This document shows, piece after piece, positions 52,451-62,048 of a DNA stretch of 64,000 bases. Positions within the stretch are counted from its first letter, which is position 1. Each line of letters starts with the position of its first letter. The notes below the pieces were generated by a model, which was not told the DNA's origin, ran no database searches, and saw only the letters and a list, made by a program, of their open reading frames with translations. The translations under genes were made by a program, and so were the position numbers. The DNA lies in the NCBI GenBank assembly GCA_003278125.1, contig QCGX01000002.1, forward strand, positions 1-64,000, read 5' to 3'. This stretch comes from Pelagibacteraceae bacterium AG-390-C22. GTDB taxonomy: Bacteria; Pseudomonadota; Alphaproteobacteria; Pelagibacterales; Pelagibacteraceae.

Positions 52451-53819
52451 ATATGTGTTTTATTTTCTCTGGCAAAATTCCTTTTGGTCTATAACGCATA
52501 ATTAACAGCAAACCAATTCCCATCATTAAAAATCTAAAGTATGGAATGCTATTAACTAAATGAACTCTAAAAGCATTAGTTTCTTCTAAACTGCTAGTAA
52601 AAAAATTAATCAAGAACAATGCGATAGGAGCAGCTTCGACCCATAAAAACCAAACTGCAAAACCTCCTAAAATTGCACCAAAATTATTTCCACTTCCACC
52701 AACAATAACCATTACCCAAATTAAAAATGTATACCTCATTGGTCTATAACTTCCTGGTGTAAATAATCCATCATAGGTAACCATCATAGCCCCTGCTATG
52801 CCAACAATGGCTGAACCAAGAACAAAAATTAAAAGGTGTTGTTTAACAACATTCTTTCCCATTGCATTGGCTGCTTCTTCATTATCTCTGATGGCTCTCA
52901 TCATTCTTCCCCAAGGAGAATAAAGTGCTTTTTGAGTAACTATTAAGAGAATTATTACTACAACGGTAAAAAGTCCTGCAAAACATAATTTTACAAATAC
53001 CGTTGAAGATTCGATAACAAGTTGTTTTAGCGCCTCTTGTCTTTCTAAAGTATTAGTAATTAAATTTAATGTACCTTGGTTAAATTTCTCGACTAAATTT
53101 ATAAACCACTCCTTAGATTGTAAATCCACCTCATATGGAACTGGTCTTTTTAAGCCAATTACATTTTTAACACCTCTAGCTAACCAATCTTCATGTTTTA
53201 TTACTGCAATAACAATTTCTGATATTAGTAGTGTTGCTATTGCAAGATAATCTGCTCTAAGTCCTAAAGCAATTTTTCCAATAATGTATGCCAAGGCGCC
53301 AGCAAAAAAGGCGCCAACTATCCAAGAAAATAATATTGGGAGACCCATTCCTCCTAAAAAGCCTGTAGTTGCTGGACTAACGGACTCAATTGACTCTATA
53401 GCTGGCGCAGATATTAATCTTAAAAGAATTAACCCAACTATTATAATAGCTGCAATTCCATAACTTCTTTTTTTTGACTGATTATAATTTTTCATAATAA
53501 AACGAATGCTAAAAACCATGAAAGCAATCAAAAAGGCACATAATATCATATTAAAACCTCCTACCTGCCATGCTTCTCGAACAGGAGGAACTGAAACCAA
53601 AACTGCTGCTAAGCCTCCAAGAGCCGTGTAGCCCATAATTCCAAAATTAATTAATCCTGCGTATCCCCATTGAATGTTAGCTCCCATAGTCATTACTGCA
53701 GAGATCAAACAAAGGCACAAAATTGATAATGCCATGCTCCAAGACTGTAAAAATCCTACCAAAATTATGAGTCCTAACATTATTGAATATGCGCTTATTA
53801 TGTCTAGATTTTTTCTCAT
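52449..53819 (-). CDS. livM: Branched-chain amino acid ABC permease LivM, long form
   Basis: 456 residues, longer than the usual 300-420. Central signature GLRADYLAIATLLISEIVIAVIKHEDWLARG and the later GAILGGFAVWFLWVEAAPIAL are LivM features; the extra length is in an N-terminal pair of segments and a loop (residues 200-260) that includes SKEWFINLVEKFNQGTLN. Inner-membrane permease of the ABC importer. Overlaps livH by 4 bases. Confidence 0.92.
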   Translation of the reverse strand: MRKNLDIISAYSIMLGLIILVGFLQSWSMALSILCLCLISAVMTMGANIQWGYAGLINFGIMGYTALGGLAAVLVSVPPVREAWQVGGFNMILCAFLIAFMVFSIRFIMKNYNQSKKRSYGIAAIIIVGLILLRLISAPAIESIESVSPATTGFLGGMGLPILFSWIVGAFFAGALAYIIGKIALGLRADYLAIATLLISEIVIAVIKHEDWLARGVKNVIGLKRPVPYEVDLQSKEWFINLVEKFNQGTLNLITNTLERQEALKQLVIESSTVFVKLCFAGLFTVVVIILLIVTQKALYSPWGRMMRAIRDNEEAANAMGKNVVKQHLLIFVLGSAIVGIAGAMMVTYDGLFTPGSYRPMRYTFLIWVMVIVGGSGNNFGAILGGFAVWFLWVEAAPIALFLINFFTSSLEETNAFRVHLVNSIPYFRFLMMGIGLLLIMRYRPKGILPEKIKHI

Positions 53820-54826
53820 AAAACTTTTCCTTTAAATATTCCTGAAGGTCTAAATAATAAAACTATTACTAAAATTGAGAAAGATACTGCAAATTTATAA
53901 TCGGTCGATAGCAATTGTAATAAGCCATCGGGCTCTAAACTTGCTGGAAGTAAATAAACAAAGAATTTTTTGTAAGCATAAGTTAAAAGTATTTCTGAAA
54001 ATGCAATAACATATCCTCCCAAAAAGGCTCCAAAAGGATTTCCAATGCCTCCTACGATAGCTGCAGCAAAAATTGGAAGCATATTGTTGAAATAAGTAAA
54101 TGGTTTAAAGCTTTTATCTAAACCATAAAGAGCTCCACCAATAGTAGCCAAAATTGCAGCTATTACCCAAGTAATCATAACTACTTTTTTAGGATCTATT
54201 CCAGATAAAAGTGCTAAATCTTCATTATCTGAATAAGCTCGCATACTTTTTCCAGTTTTTGTCTTATTTAAAAACCAAAATAAAATAGAAACAACAATAA
54301 TTGTAACCAACAATGTAATGACTTGTGTTGATTTAATCGTTAATCCTTCATTTAAACCTGTCATCTCCTTAAATTCATTTGCTTTCAAAATAAATTTTTC
54401 TCCGTCAAAAAACCTCCTATCAAATGGTCCGATAACTATTCTTACAATTGCTTGTGTAACGAACATTGTGCCTATACTAACCATTGCTAACATAACTGGA
54501 GGGCTTTTTTGTGTACGATAATAGCTAAAAACTAATTTATCCTTAACAAGAACATAAAGTATAGTAATAATAATTCCAAAAGGCATAGCAAGTAATGCTG
54601 TAGGAAGAAAACCTAAACTAATTCCAAGATATTGAAAATACCAAGTAAATAAAATTGTAAACATCGTACCAAAAGACATAAGATCACCGGCAGTAAAATA
54701 TGCAAACCTTAAGATCCCATAAATTAAAGAGACAAAAATTGCTCCTAGAGCTAACTGAGATCCATAAGATAAAGCAGGTACAAATAAATAATTTAAAAGT
54801 AAAACTATTGCATTTAAAGAATCCAT
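53816..54826 (-). CDS. livH: Branched-chain amino acid ABC permease LivH
   Basis: 336 residues, eight to nine hydrophobic segments. YGSQLALGAIFVSLIYGILRFAYFTAGDLMSFGTM and the later LSGIDPKKVVMITWVIAAILATIGGALYG are LivH signature regions. Pairs with LivM to form the channel. Lies 1 base after livF. Confidence 0.92.
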   Translation of the reverse strand: MDSLNAIVLLLNYLFVPALSYGSQLALGAIFVSLIYGILRFAYFTAGDLMSFGTMFTILFTWYFQYLGISLGFLPTALLAMPFGIIITILYVLVKDKLVFSYYRTQKSPPVMLAMVSIGTMFVTQAIVRIVIGPFDRRFFDGEKFILKANEFKEMTGLNEGLTIKSTQVITLLVTIIVVSILFWFLNKTKTGKSMRAYSDNEDLALLSGIDPKKVVMITWVIAAILATIGGALYGLDKSFKPFTYFNNMLPIFAAAIVGGIGNPFGAFLGGYVIAFSEILLTYAYKKFFVYLLPASLEPDGLLQLLSTDYKFAVSFSILVIVLLFRPSGIFKGKVL

Positions 54827-54827
54827 A

Positions 54828-55535
54828 TCAACCTCCTAAGAAAGAACTTCTTACTCTTGGATCGTTTAGCAGTTCTTTTCCAGTTCCTGAGTATTTATTT
54901 TCTCCTGTGACTAAGACATAGCCTCTGTCCGATATGCTTAGAGCTTGTTTTGCGTTTTGTTCAACCATCAAAATAGCTACGTTTGTTTTTTTTACTTTTA
55001 TAATGTGATCGAATAATTCATCCATGACTATAGGTGAAACTCCAGCAGTTGGCTCATCAAGCATTAGGACGGATGGTTTTATCATTAAGGCTCTTCCTAA
55101 TGCTACTTGCTGTCTTTGTCCTCCTGATAATTCACCAACTAACTGAGATTTTTTTTCTTTTAAAATAGGAAACAACTCATAAACTTCATCAATAATTTTT
55201 TTAAGATTTTCATCTCTTAAAAAAGCGCCCATCTCTAAATTTTCTTCAACGCTTAATCCAGCAAACACATTTCTAGTTTGTGGAACAAATGCGATACCTT
55301 GTTTAACTCTATCTTGTGGATTCAAATGAGAAATGTCTTTGCCGTTTATAATAATCTTGCCAGATTTAAGATTCAACAATCCTAGCATAGCTTTCATAGC
55401 TGTAGATTTCCCTGCTCCATTTGGACCGAGTATTGAAACTATTTCGCCTTTATTCACATTGACCGAGCAGGAAGAGATGATGTCAGGGCCGTTGCCATAA
55501 CCTCCTGTCATTTTTATACCTTCAAAAAAAGCCAT
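54828..55535 (-). CDS. livF: Branched-chain amino acid ABC ATP-binding protein LivF
   Basis: 235 residues. Walker A LGPNGAGKSTAMKAML, signature LSGGQRQQVALGRALM, Walker B LMLDEPTAG and the H-loop region. LivF type by the short length and position. Shares base 55535 with livG. Confidence 0.95.
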   Translation of the reverse strand: MAFFEGIKMTGGYGNGPDIISSCSVNVNKGEIVSILGPNGAGKSTAMKAMLGLLNLKSGKIIINGKDISHLNPQDRVKQGIAFVPQTRNVFAGLSVEENLEMGAFLRDENLKKIIDEVYELFPILKEKKSQLVGELSGGQRQQVALGRALMIKPSVLMLDEPTAGVSPIVMDELFDHIIKVKKTNVAILMVEQNAKQALSISDRGYVLVTGENKYSGTGKELLNDPRVRSSFLGG

Positions 55536-56329
55536 TAACTTTTATCCTTTAATTTTGATCCTCTTCCTAGATAGCTTTCAATAACTTGTTCATTATTTTT
55601 AACTTCATCTGAAGTCCCTTCAAATAAAACAGAACCTTCAGCCATTACAATAACTGGGTTACACAATCGACTAATAAATTCCATATCATGCTCAATCATG
55701 CAAAATGTATAACCTTTCTCTTTGTTTAACCTCAAAATTGCACTTCCTATTTCTTTTAACAAAGTTCGATTAACTCCTGCGCCAACTTCGTCTAGTAAAA
55801 CTAATTTGGCATCAACCATCATAGTTCTGCCAAGTTCTAATAATTTTTTTTGTCCTCCCGATAAATTTCCAGCAAGTTCATTTGAAAGATGTTTGAGATT
55901 TAAAAAATCAATTACCTCTAATGCTTTTTCTTTAACTACCGCCTCTTCTTTTTTAACTATATCTGGCTTAAATAAAGCGTTAACTAAATTTTCACCAGAC
56001 TGTTTACCTGGAACCATCATTAAATTTTCCAACACTGTAAGATTTGTAAATTCATGAGCAATTTGAAAAGTCCTTAGGACACCTTTTGAAAATAATTCGT
56101 AAGAAGGAATATTAGTAATATCTTCATCATTAAATAAGACTGTACCCTTCGATGACTCTAGATTGCCTGCGATTAAATTAAATAATGTTGTTTTGCCTGA
56201 TCCATTAGGCCCGATAATGCCTGTGATAGAGCCTTTTTTGATTTTTAAAGAACAATTTGAAACTGCAGCTAATCCTCCAAAAAATTTAGAAAGATTATTA
56301 ACTTGCAGAATATTCGAATCTGACTGCAT
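55535..56329 (-). CDS. livG: Branched-chain amino acid ABC ATP-binding protein LivG
   Basis: 264 residues. Walker A GPNGSGKTTLFNLIAG, signature LSGGQKKLLELGRTMM, and Walker B region LVLLDEVGAG, in which the usual DEP is DEV; MIEHDMEF H-loop. LivG length and the TNLTVLENLMMVPG segment are typical. Downstream of proC by 6 bases; livG-livF-livH-livM make one transcript. Confidence 0.94.
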   Translation of the reverse strand: MQSDSNILQVNNLSKFFGGLAAVSNCSLKIKKGSITGIIGPNGSGKTTLFNLIAGNLESSKGTVLFNDEDITNIPSYELFSKGVLRTFQIAHEFTNLTVLENLMMVPGKQSGENLVNALFKPDIVKKEEAVVKEKALEVIDFLNLKHLSNELAGNLSGGQKKLLELGRTMMVDAKLVLLDEVGAGVNRTLLKEIGSAILRLNKEKGYTFCMIEHDMEFISRLCNPVIVMAEGSVLFEGTSDEVKNNEQVIESYLGRGSKLKDKS

Positions 56330-56335
56330 AGAAAA

Positions 56336-57106
56336 TTATACTTTTTTTAATCTCTTATGAATACTATTCAAAGATTTCTCTAAATTCTTATAAAATCCAA
56401 CTTTTCTCAATTGTTTTACGGCTTGTTCGTTCAATCCTCCTGGAGTTTGAGAGTCTTTTACAAGATATTTTAAATCTTTTCCTGAATTAACAGCTGAGTC
56501 TTGAGCAAGAGCTACAAAAAGAGAAGAAATATATCTTTGGGCTTCTTTTCTTTTTATTCCTCTTCTAACTAACCAGTTAGATAATACTTTTAAGTACTCG
56601 TAAAAAGGCGCCATCATTCCTGATGTTACCCAGAAATTCATAGATAATTTTTCATTTTTAATTTCAACAGTAGTTCCCAGTTTATCAAAGAAATTTTTTA
56701 TTTGTTTATCGGGAGGACAAATAGGTACAGGACCTTTCCGAATTGAAATAGGAGGAAGCGGGATAGCTCTTACAATTTTTGATGTTTTGCCAATCATTTT
56801 TTTTAGCTGAGCTAAATTTATTGTAGAAATAAAGCTTATAACTTTTTGATTTTTTTTAAAATTAAGCTTTTTTAAAATTTTATTTCCAATCTTTGGAGTA
56901 ACTGCCAAAAATACCCAATTCGATTTATCGACTAATTGTTGATTATTTCTAGAAATAGTAATTTTTTTAAATCTTTTATTTAATTTATTTGCTATTGTTC
57001 TGTTTCGAGGGGAGATATAAATTTTTTTGATTTTTAAATTAGATTTAAAAATACCTTCAATTACTGAAGATGATATACGTCCTGTTCCTATAAAGCCTAA
57101 AATCAT
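56336..57106 (-). CDS. proC: Pyrroline-5-carboxylate reductase
   Basis: 256 residues. NADPH fold ILGFIGTGRISSSVIEGIF, then VRAIPLPPISIRKGPVPICP and the C-terminal SQTPGGLNEQAVKQLRKVGF (the conserved PGGxTxxxL motif as PGGLNEQA). Last step of proline synthesis. The divergence from classical ProC is considerable, so a related reductase is possible. 6 bases before livG, suggesting amino-acid coupling. Confidence 0.82.
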   Translation of the reverse strand: MILGFIGTGRISSSVIEGIFKSNLKIKKIYISPRNRTIANKLNKRFKKITISRNNQQLVDKSNWVFLAVTPKIGNKILKKLNFKKNQKVISFISTINLAQLKKMIGKTSKIVRAIPLPPISIRKGPVPICPPDKQIKNFFDKLGTTVEIKNEKLSMNFWVTSGMMAPFYEYLKVLSNWLVRRGIKRKEAQRYISSLFVALAQDSAVNSGKDLKYLVKDSQTPGGLNEQAVKQLRKVGFYKNLEKSLNSIHKRLKKV

Positions 57107-57111
57107 GAATT

Positions 57112-58188
57112 ATGCAGAATAACCAAGCTATACCCTTTAATAAAGAAAATTTTAAAGCAATATTCTCTAAAGAATTTGCTTTGGTTATTATTATTTCTGT
57201 TCCAAGTGCAATAGTTGCAGAATTCTTCAATATTCCATTGGCTTGGTTTTTAGGCCCAATGCTCATCACATCTCTTGCTTCATTAATGGGTTTAAAAACA
57301 AAAATGCCTAAATTAGTCCTTTCTTCAATACTAATTTTGTTAGGTCTATATATTGGTAATTACATTGATAAAAGTTTATTTTCTCAAATGCATCAATGGG
57401 CTTTCACTTCTCTAATAATGCTTATTTATATTGTTGTTAGTGTATTAATAGTTTCAAAATACTTACAGATATTCTCAAAATATGGAAGAAAAACATCTAT
57501 TTTTTCTGCTGCTCCGGGCGCCTTAGGTCCTTTAATGATTTTAGCTGAAGATGAAAAATCAGACTTAAGCCAGGTAGCAACTTCTCATTTAATTAGATTA
57601 ATAATTATTATTACTATTTTTCCATTTTTCGTAAATAGTTTCTATGACGCTGAAAATACTAAAATCGTTGAAGAAATAATTAAAGATCAAAATATTCTCC
57701 ATCTAATCTTACTCATTATATCTTCAATTATTTTAATCATCATTTTTGATAAATTTAGAATTCCGGCAGCTTTGCTGTCTGGAACTTTGTTTGCAAGTGG
57801 ATTTTTACAAATTTCAGAAATTGCTTCTTATCAGCTTCCACCAAACATAATAGATTATTGTTTACTTATTCTTGGAGCTTCGGTTGGATGTCGATTTGCT
57901 AACAAAACTTTTAGTGAGATAGCTCGTAATGCTTTACATAGTTTTATTGCAACTTTTTTACTAGTTCTCTTAGGTTTGCTAGCTGCTTTTGCGGCGAGCT
58001 TAATAATTGATAAAAATTTCTTTACTCTTCTTTTGTCTTACTGCCCAGGTGGCATCTATGAAGTTGCGGTTATAGCAATTTTTTTCGATCTTGATCCCGA
58101 ATTCGTATCTTTTCACCATATTATTAGATTGTTAATGATACTGTTTATTGTACCTCTAATATTAAGAATTATAGAAAAAAAAACCTAA
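57112..58188 (+). CDS. AbrB-family membrane protein
   Basis: 358 residues, about ten hydrophobic helices in the AbrB-duplication layout: two copies of the IPLAWFLGPMLITSLASLMGL-type and IPAALLSGTLFASGFLQIS-type repeats, and SAAPGALGPLMILAEDEKSD and SYCPGGIYEVAVIAI. Annotated in relatives as ammonia-monooxygenase-like or AbrB; real substrate unknown. Divergent from proC with a 5-base gap, so the two promoters lie in each other's genes. Confidence 0.88.
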   Translation: MQNNQAIPFNKENFKAIFSKEFALVIIISVPSAIVAEFFNIPLAWFLGPMLITSLASLMGLKTKMPKLVLSSILILLGLYIGNYIDKSLFSQMHQWAFTSLIMLIYIVVSVLIVSKYLQIFSKYGRKTSIFSAAPGALGPLMILAEDEKSDLSQVATSHLIRLIIIITIFPFFVNSFYDAENTKIVEEIIKDQNILHLILLIISSIILIIIFDKFRIPAALLSGTLFASGFLQISEIASYQLPPNIIDYCLLILGASVGCRFANKTFSEIARNALHSFIATFLLVLLGLLAAFAASLIIDKNFFTLLLSYCPGGIYEVAVIAIFFDLDPEFVSFHHIIRLLMILFIVPLILRIIEKKT

Positions 58189-58238
58189 TTTAATCTATCT
58201 TGCTTTGACTCTAGTATGTCTATGAGATTATATGTCTT

Positions 58239-58625
58239 ATGGCTAATATTTTTGACCTTGTAGGTAGAATTTTTATTTCGTTAGTTTTTTTATTGTCTGG
58301 TTACAATAAAATTTTTAATTATGATAATACTGTTGCTTGGATGGAGGGATTTGGTATACCCGGATTTTTATTGTGGCCAGCAATCGTTTTAGAAATTCTT
58401 TTACCTATTTTTATAATTATAGGTTATCGTACTCAAATATCAGCATTAATATTAGCAGCATTTTGTGTAGCAACAGCTCTACTCTTTCACATGGATTTTG
58501 CAAATCAAATGCAAACAGTTTCTTTTCTAAAAAACTTTGGCTTAGCTGGAGGATTTTTATTTATAGCTACTAATGGCCCAAAAGAATGGGCGATAGATAG
58601 AAAAAAGAAATACGTTAGGTTATAA
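58239..58625 (+). CDS. DoxX-family membrane protein
   Basis: 128 residues with four hydrophobic segments. VGRIFISLVFLLSGYNKIFNYDNTVAWMEGFGIP opens it; LLWPAIVLEILLPIFIIIGYRTQ and ALLFHMDFANQMQTVSFLKNFGLAGGFLF follow, as in DoxX/SURF4-like proteins. Part of membrane thiol or quinone redox in other bacteria. Convergent, 6-base overlap with tctA. Confidence 0.88.
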   Translation: MANIFDLVGRIFISLVFLLSGYNKIFNYDNTVAWMEGFGIPGFLLWPAIVLEILLPIFIIIGYRTQISALILAAFCVATALLFHMDFANQMQTVSFLKNFGLAGGFLFIATNGPKEWAIDRKKKYVRL

Positions 58626-60122
58626 TTTTTTTTTAAAGAAACTATTGTAAATTTGCCAACCAACTATAATTAAAATAGCTATCATTATGCAAAGTGTAAG
58701 AGGTCTACTCCAAAGAAAGCTCCAAGAGCCATCACTTATTAAAAGAGACCTTCTAAGATTTTCCTCCATCAATCCACCAAGCACAAAAGCTAGTATTAAA
58801 GGTGGCATAGGAAAATCATAAAGTCTTAAAATAGTTGCAACAACTGCGATGCCAATCATTAAAAAAATGTCAAAATTATTAAATGACATTAAATAAATTC
58901 CAGTCACTGAGAAGAATAAAATCATTGGTATTAAAAATGTTCTTGGCACAGCGAGAATTCTTGCTATGTAAGGTATTAAAGGTAAATTAAGAATTAAAAG
59001 AACTACCATTCCAATATACATTGACATTATTACGGACCAAAATATATCTGGATTAGTTTCATATAGTCTAGGTCCTGGTTGAATACCAAAGCCTAACAAA
59101 GCACCAAGCATAACTGCTGTAGTTCCACTTCCAGGAATACCTAAAGTTAATAAAGGCACAAAAGATCCTGAACATGCTGCATTATTTGCAGTTTCTGGAG
59201 CGGATAAACCTTGCACGCTTCCTTTACCAAATTTTTCTTTTTCTTCACTATTTACAAAATTTCTTTCCATTCCATAAGCTAAGAAAGATGCAATCGTTGC
59301 CCCGGCGCCAGGCAATACTCCAATAATAAATCCTAAAATAGAAGAACGAGGAATTGTTGCAGCCATTTGTTTCGTTTCTTCCTTACTAACTTTAATAGAC
59401 CCTAAATCTGTTAGTGAAATTTGTTTTGCAGCTTTAGACGGGTCATTCCCTTTGATTATAATAGTTAAAGCCTCGCTCATAGCAAATGTTGCCATTACTA
59501 CTAAAACGAAACTAATTCCATCCGACAAGTTCATTGTATTGAAAGTAAATCTTGGAATATCAGATAAAGTATCTTGACCGACTGATGCCAGCATTAAACC
59601 TAAAACACACATCATCATAGCTTTTAAAAAATTTCCCTTTGAAGAAAAAGCTGCAACTGCTGTCAAGCCTAGTATCATTAATCCAAAATAATCTGGTGAT
59701 CTAAATGATAAACTTACTTTAGATAAGCTTGGCGCAGCAATTAATAAAAAAATTGCTGAAATCGTTCCTCCTGCAAATGAACTATAAGCTGCTATGGCTA
59801 ATGCTTTACCTGCTTTACCCTGTTGCGCCATTGGATAACCATCAAATGATGTTGCCACAGTTCCGGGGACACCAGGTGCATTTATTAAAATAGAGGAAGT
59901 TGAACCACCAAATACAGCGCCGTAGTAAACACCAGCCATTAAAATTAAACCTGTTGCAGGCTCAAAGCCGTAAGTGATTGGTATCATTAAGGCGATTGCT
60001 GTCATTGGACCTAAACCAGGAAGCATTCCAATAATAGTTCCAGCAAAACATCCTATCATCACCATCATTAAGTTTTGGAAAGATAAAGCAGTTTTTAATC
60101 CAATTAGTATTCCTTCGATCAT
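58620..60122 (-). CDS. tctA: Tripartite tricarboxylate transporter large subunit
   Basis: 500 residues with twelve or so hydrophobic helices. GTIIGMLPGLGPMTAIALMIPITYGFEPATGLILMAGVYYGAVFGGSTSSILINAPGVPG is the TctA signature (residues 30-90); a second copy GFIIGVLPGAGATIASFLAYGME occurs near 280. Carries the carboxylate across the inner membrane. Overlaps tctB by 4 bases. Confidence 0.95.
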   Translation of the reverse strand: MIEGILIGLKTALSFQNLMMVMIGCFAGTIIGMLPGLGPMTAIALMIPITYGFEPATGLILMAGVYYGAVFGGSTSSILINAPGVPGTVATSFDGYPMAQQGKAGKALAIAAYSSFAGGTISAIFLLIAAPSLSKVSLSFRSPDYFGLMILGLTAVAAFSSKGNFLKAMMMCVLGLMLASVGQDTLSDIPRFTFNTMNLSDGISFVLVVMATFAMSEALTIIIKGNDPSKAAKQISLTDLGSIKVSKEETKQMAATIPRSSILGFIIGVLPGAGATIASFLAYGMERNFVNSEEKEKFGKGSVQGLSAPETANNAACSGSFVPLLTLGIPGSGTTAVMLGALLGFGIQPGPRLYETNPDIFWSVIMSMYIGMVVLLILNLPLIPYIARILAVPRTFLIPMILFFSVTGIYLMSFNNFDIFLMIGIAVVATILRLYDFPMPPLILAFVLGGLMEENLRRSLLISDGSWSFLWSRPLTLCIMIAILIIVGWQIYNSFFKKKL

Positions 60123-60589
60123 CCCATAATTCCTATATATTTTAATAATGGATCTCTAAGATAAACGGCTAAAACTCCGTGTAAAAGATACATAAAAACT
60201 GCAACAAAAGGAAAAGAAAAAATTATAATATATTTCCATCTTCTCTCTCCTAAAAAATAATATGAAAGAACTAAAAAAAGTGAAGTTGATAAAAAGAATC
60301 CAACTTTAAGTATAGTTGCTCCATAAACAATCATGGTGAGTACTAATAAGATTGTTTTTCTAAATTCTAAGTATGTTGGATCTACCTCAATTGGTTTGTT
60401 ATCTGGTAAAACAATCTTTAAACCAGAAAAAAACATTCCTGCATAACCTAAATAAATTGGAAAGGTTTTGGCATTAAAAGGTGCTCCTTCATCGAAGGTA
60501 AAAACTTGTATTTGATGAGCTGTATATAAATAAAATGCTGATAAAATAAAGAAGAGCAGCGAAATAATTTTAACTGAATTTATTTTCAC
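60119..60589 (-). CDS. tctB: Tripartite tricarboxylate transporter small subunit
   Basis: 156 residues, four hydrophobic helices, in the TctB family: FTFDEGAPFNAKTFPIYLGYAGMFFSG and LVLSYYFLGERRWKYIIIF. Low conservation is normal for TctB, so the assignment uses length, topology and place between TctC and TctA. Confidence 0.9.
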   Translation of the reverse strand: MKINSVKIISLLFFILSAFYLYTAHQIQVFTFDEGAPFNAKTFPIYLGYAGMFFSGLKIVLPDNKPIEVDPTYLEFRKTILLVLTMIVYGATILKVGFFLSTSLFLVLSYYFLGERRWKYIIIFSFPFVAVFMYLLHGVLAVYLRDPLLKYIGIMG

Positions 60590-60612
60590 TGCTCTTCCTT
60601 TAAGTTAATTAA

Positions 60613-61593
60613 CTAGATAACGCCTAGTTTTTTCATTAACTTTGTCATTTCTTTCGTTTGTTTCTTTAAGAAACTGTCGAATTTGCTTCCTGGATTATAA
60701 ATATTAACCCAAGCGTTTCTTTTTCTTACTGTTTCCCATTCTGGAGTTTTTTGAACATCGCCTAACATTTTAGCAATCTTCTTAACGTCTCCACTTGACA
60801 TGCTCTTAGGAGCAAAGAAACCTCTCCAGTTAACAAACTGAACATCGAATCCTTGTTCTTTTAAAGTTGGTACCTCTGGAGCATCACCTACTCTATCAGG
60901 AGCTGTAATACCAATAATTCTTACTTGGTCTCTAGCGCCCATTACTTCTCCCAAACCAGTTGAAAGAATTTGAGTTTCACCTGATAGAAGTCCAGCTAAA
61001 GCTTTACCACCAGCATCGTAAGGTACGTACACTACGTTGTTAGGGTTTGCGCCAGCTTCTTGAAATGCAAGTGCGCCAATTAAATGGTCCATGCTTCCTC
61101 TTACAGAACCTCCAGCCATTTTAATTGACTTAGGATCTTTTTTGTAAGCATCCACTACATCTTTAAAGTTTTTATAAGGTGAATTTTTAGCAACTGCGAT
61201 TGCACCGTAGTCACCTATTACACCAGCGATTGGCTTAACATCTTTGTAAGACAATACACCAGAGCCTTTTACATAACCTTTGTGTCTAGTGATTGATCTT
61301 AATACTAAAGGTGTTGATTGAACTAATACAGTTCCCTCAGGCTTCGAATTGATTATGTAAGATAGAGCTTTTCCTCCACCACCACCTGACATATTTTCGT
61401 AAGAAGCACTTTTTAGAAAACCAGCTTTAGTTAAAGCTTCACCAGTTCCTCTAGCAGTTCCATCCCAACCACCACCAGCACCACCACCAATAATGAAGTG
61501 TAATTTATCGATAGCAAAACTAGTTGATGAGATTGAAGTTAAAAGAACAGTTGCAAAAACTAAGCTAATTAATTTTTTAAATTTACTTAACAT
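60613..61593 (-). CDS. tctC: Tripartite tricarboxylate transporter substrate-binding protein (Bug family)
   Basis: 326 residues with a signal peptide (LISLVFATVLLTSISSTSFA). The mature fold has LHFIIGGGAGGGWDGTARGTGEAL (Bug entry with G-rich loop), GDYGAIAVAKNSPYKNFKDVVDA and the late RNAWVNIYNPGSKFDSFLKKQ. Binds a small di- or tricarboxylate in the periplasm and hands it to TctBA. 23 bases before tctB. Confidence 0.94.
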   Translation of the reverse strand: MLSKFKKLISLVFATVLLTSISSTSFAIDKLHFIIGGGAGGGWDGTARGTGEALTKAGFLKSASYENMSGGGGGKALSYIINSKPEGTVLVQSTPLVLRSITRHKGYVKGSGVLSYKDVKPIAGVIGDYGAIAVAKNSPYKNFKDVVDAYKKDPKSIKMAGGSVRGSMDHLIGALAFQEAGANPNNVVYVPYDAGGKALAGLLSGETQILSTGLGEVMGARDQVRIIGITAPDRVGDAPEVPTLKEQGFDVQFVNWRGFFAPKSMSSGDVKKIAKMLGDVQKTPEWETVRKRNAWVNIYNPGSKFDSFLKKQTKEMTKLMKKLGVI

Positions 61594-61721
61594 TTGTCCC
61601 CCTGTGTTTATTAATTTTATTAATTAAAATGAATTACTCTCAAAGAGTCAATAAACTTATCTAGGAAAAAGCGCCTCAGATTCTCAATAATTTTTCAATA
61701 TTACCCAATATAAGCATCCAA

Positions 61722-62048
61722 CTAAAAATTATTTAAAAAAGCTAATAAAAAAGCAGACAAAATTGTAGGCATCACAAGATTTCTTTTAAAGTTTATAAAT
61801 ATAAATATACAGCTTGATAATACTATCAAACGATAGATTAAATCTGAGTCTGAAAGCACTCCAGCTGGAAAGATGATCATTCTACCTAGAAGCGCAGCTA
61901 AAGTTGAATAAGCCACACAATTAAACCACTGAAAAACTTTTGATTTAATGCTTACGTTTTCTGAAGTAAGAGCTCCTAAAAATCTAGATAAAAATGTCGC
62001 TAATGAAGTGACAAAAATTGCTAAAATTATAATATCGCTAGTACCCAT
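61722..62048 (-). CDS. azlD: AzlD-family membrane protein
   Basis: 108 residues from ATG at 62048 (MGTSDIIILAIFVTSLATFL); an upstream ATG at 62072 is possible but overlaps azlC further. Four hydrophobic helices; FLSRFLGALTSENVSIKSKVFQWFNCVAYSTLAALLGRMI is typical. Partner of AzlC in a branched-chain amino acid exporter. Overlaps azlC by 11 bases. Confidence 0.85.
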   Translation of the reverse strand: MGTSDIIILAIFVTSLATFLSRFLGALTSENVSIKSKVFQWFNCVAYSTLAALLGRMIIFPAGVLSDSDLIYRLIVLSSCIFIFINFKRNLVMPTILSAFLLAFLNNF

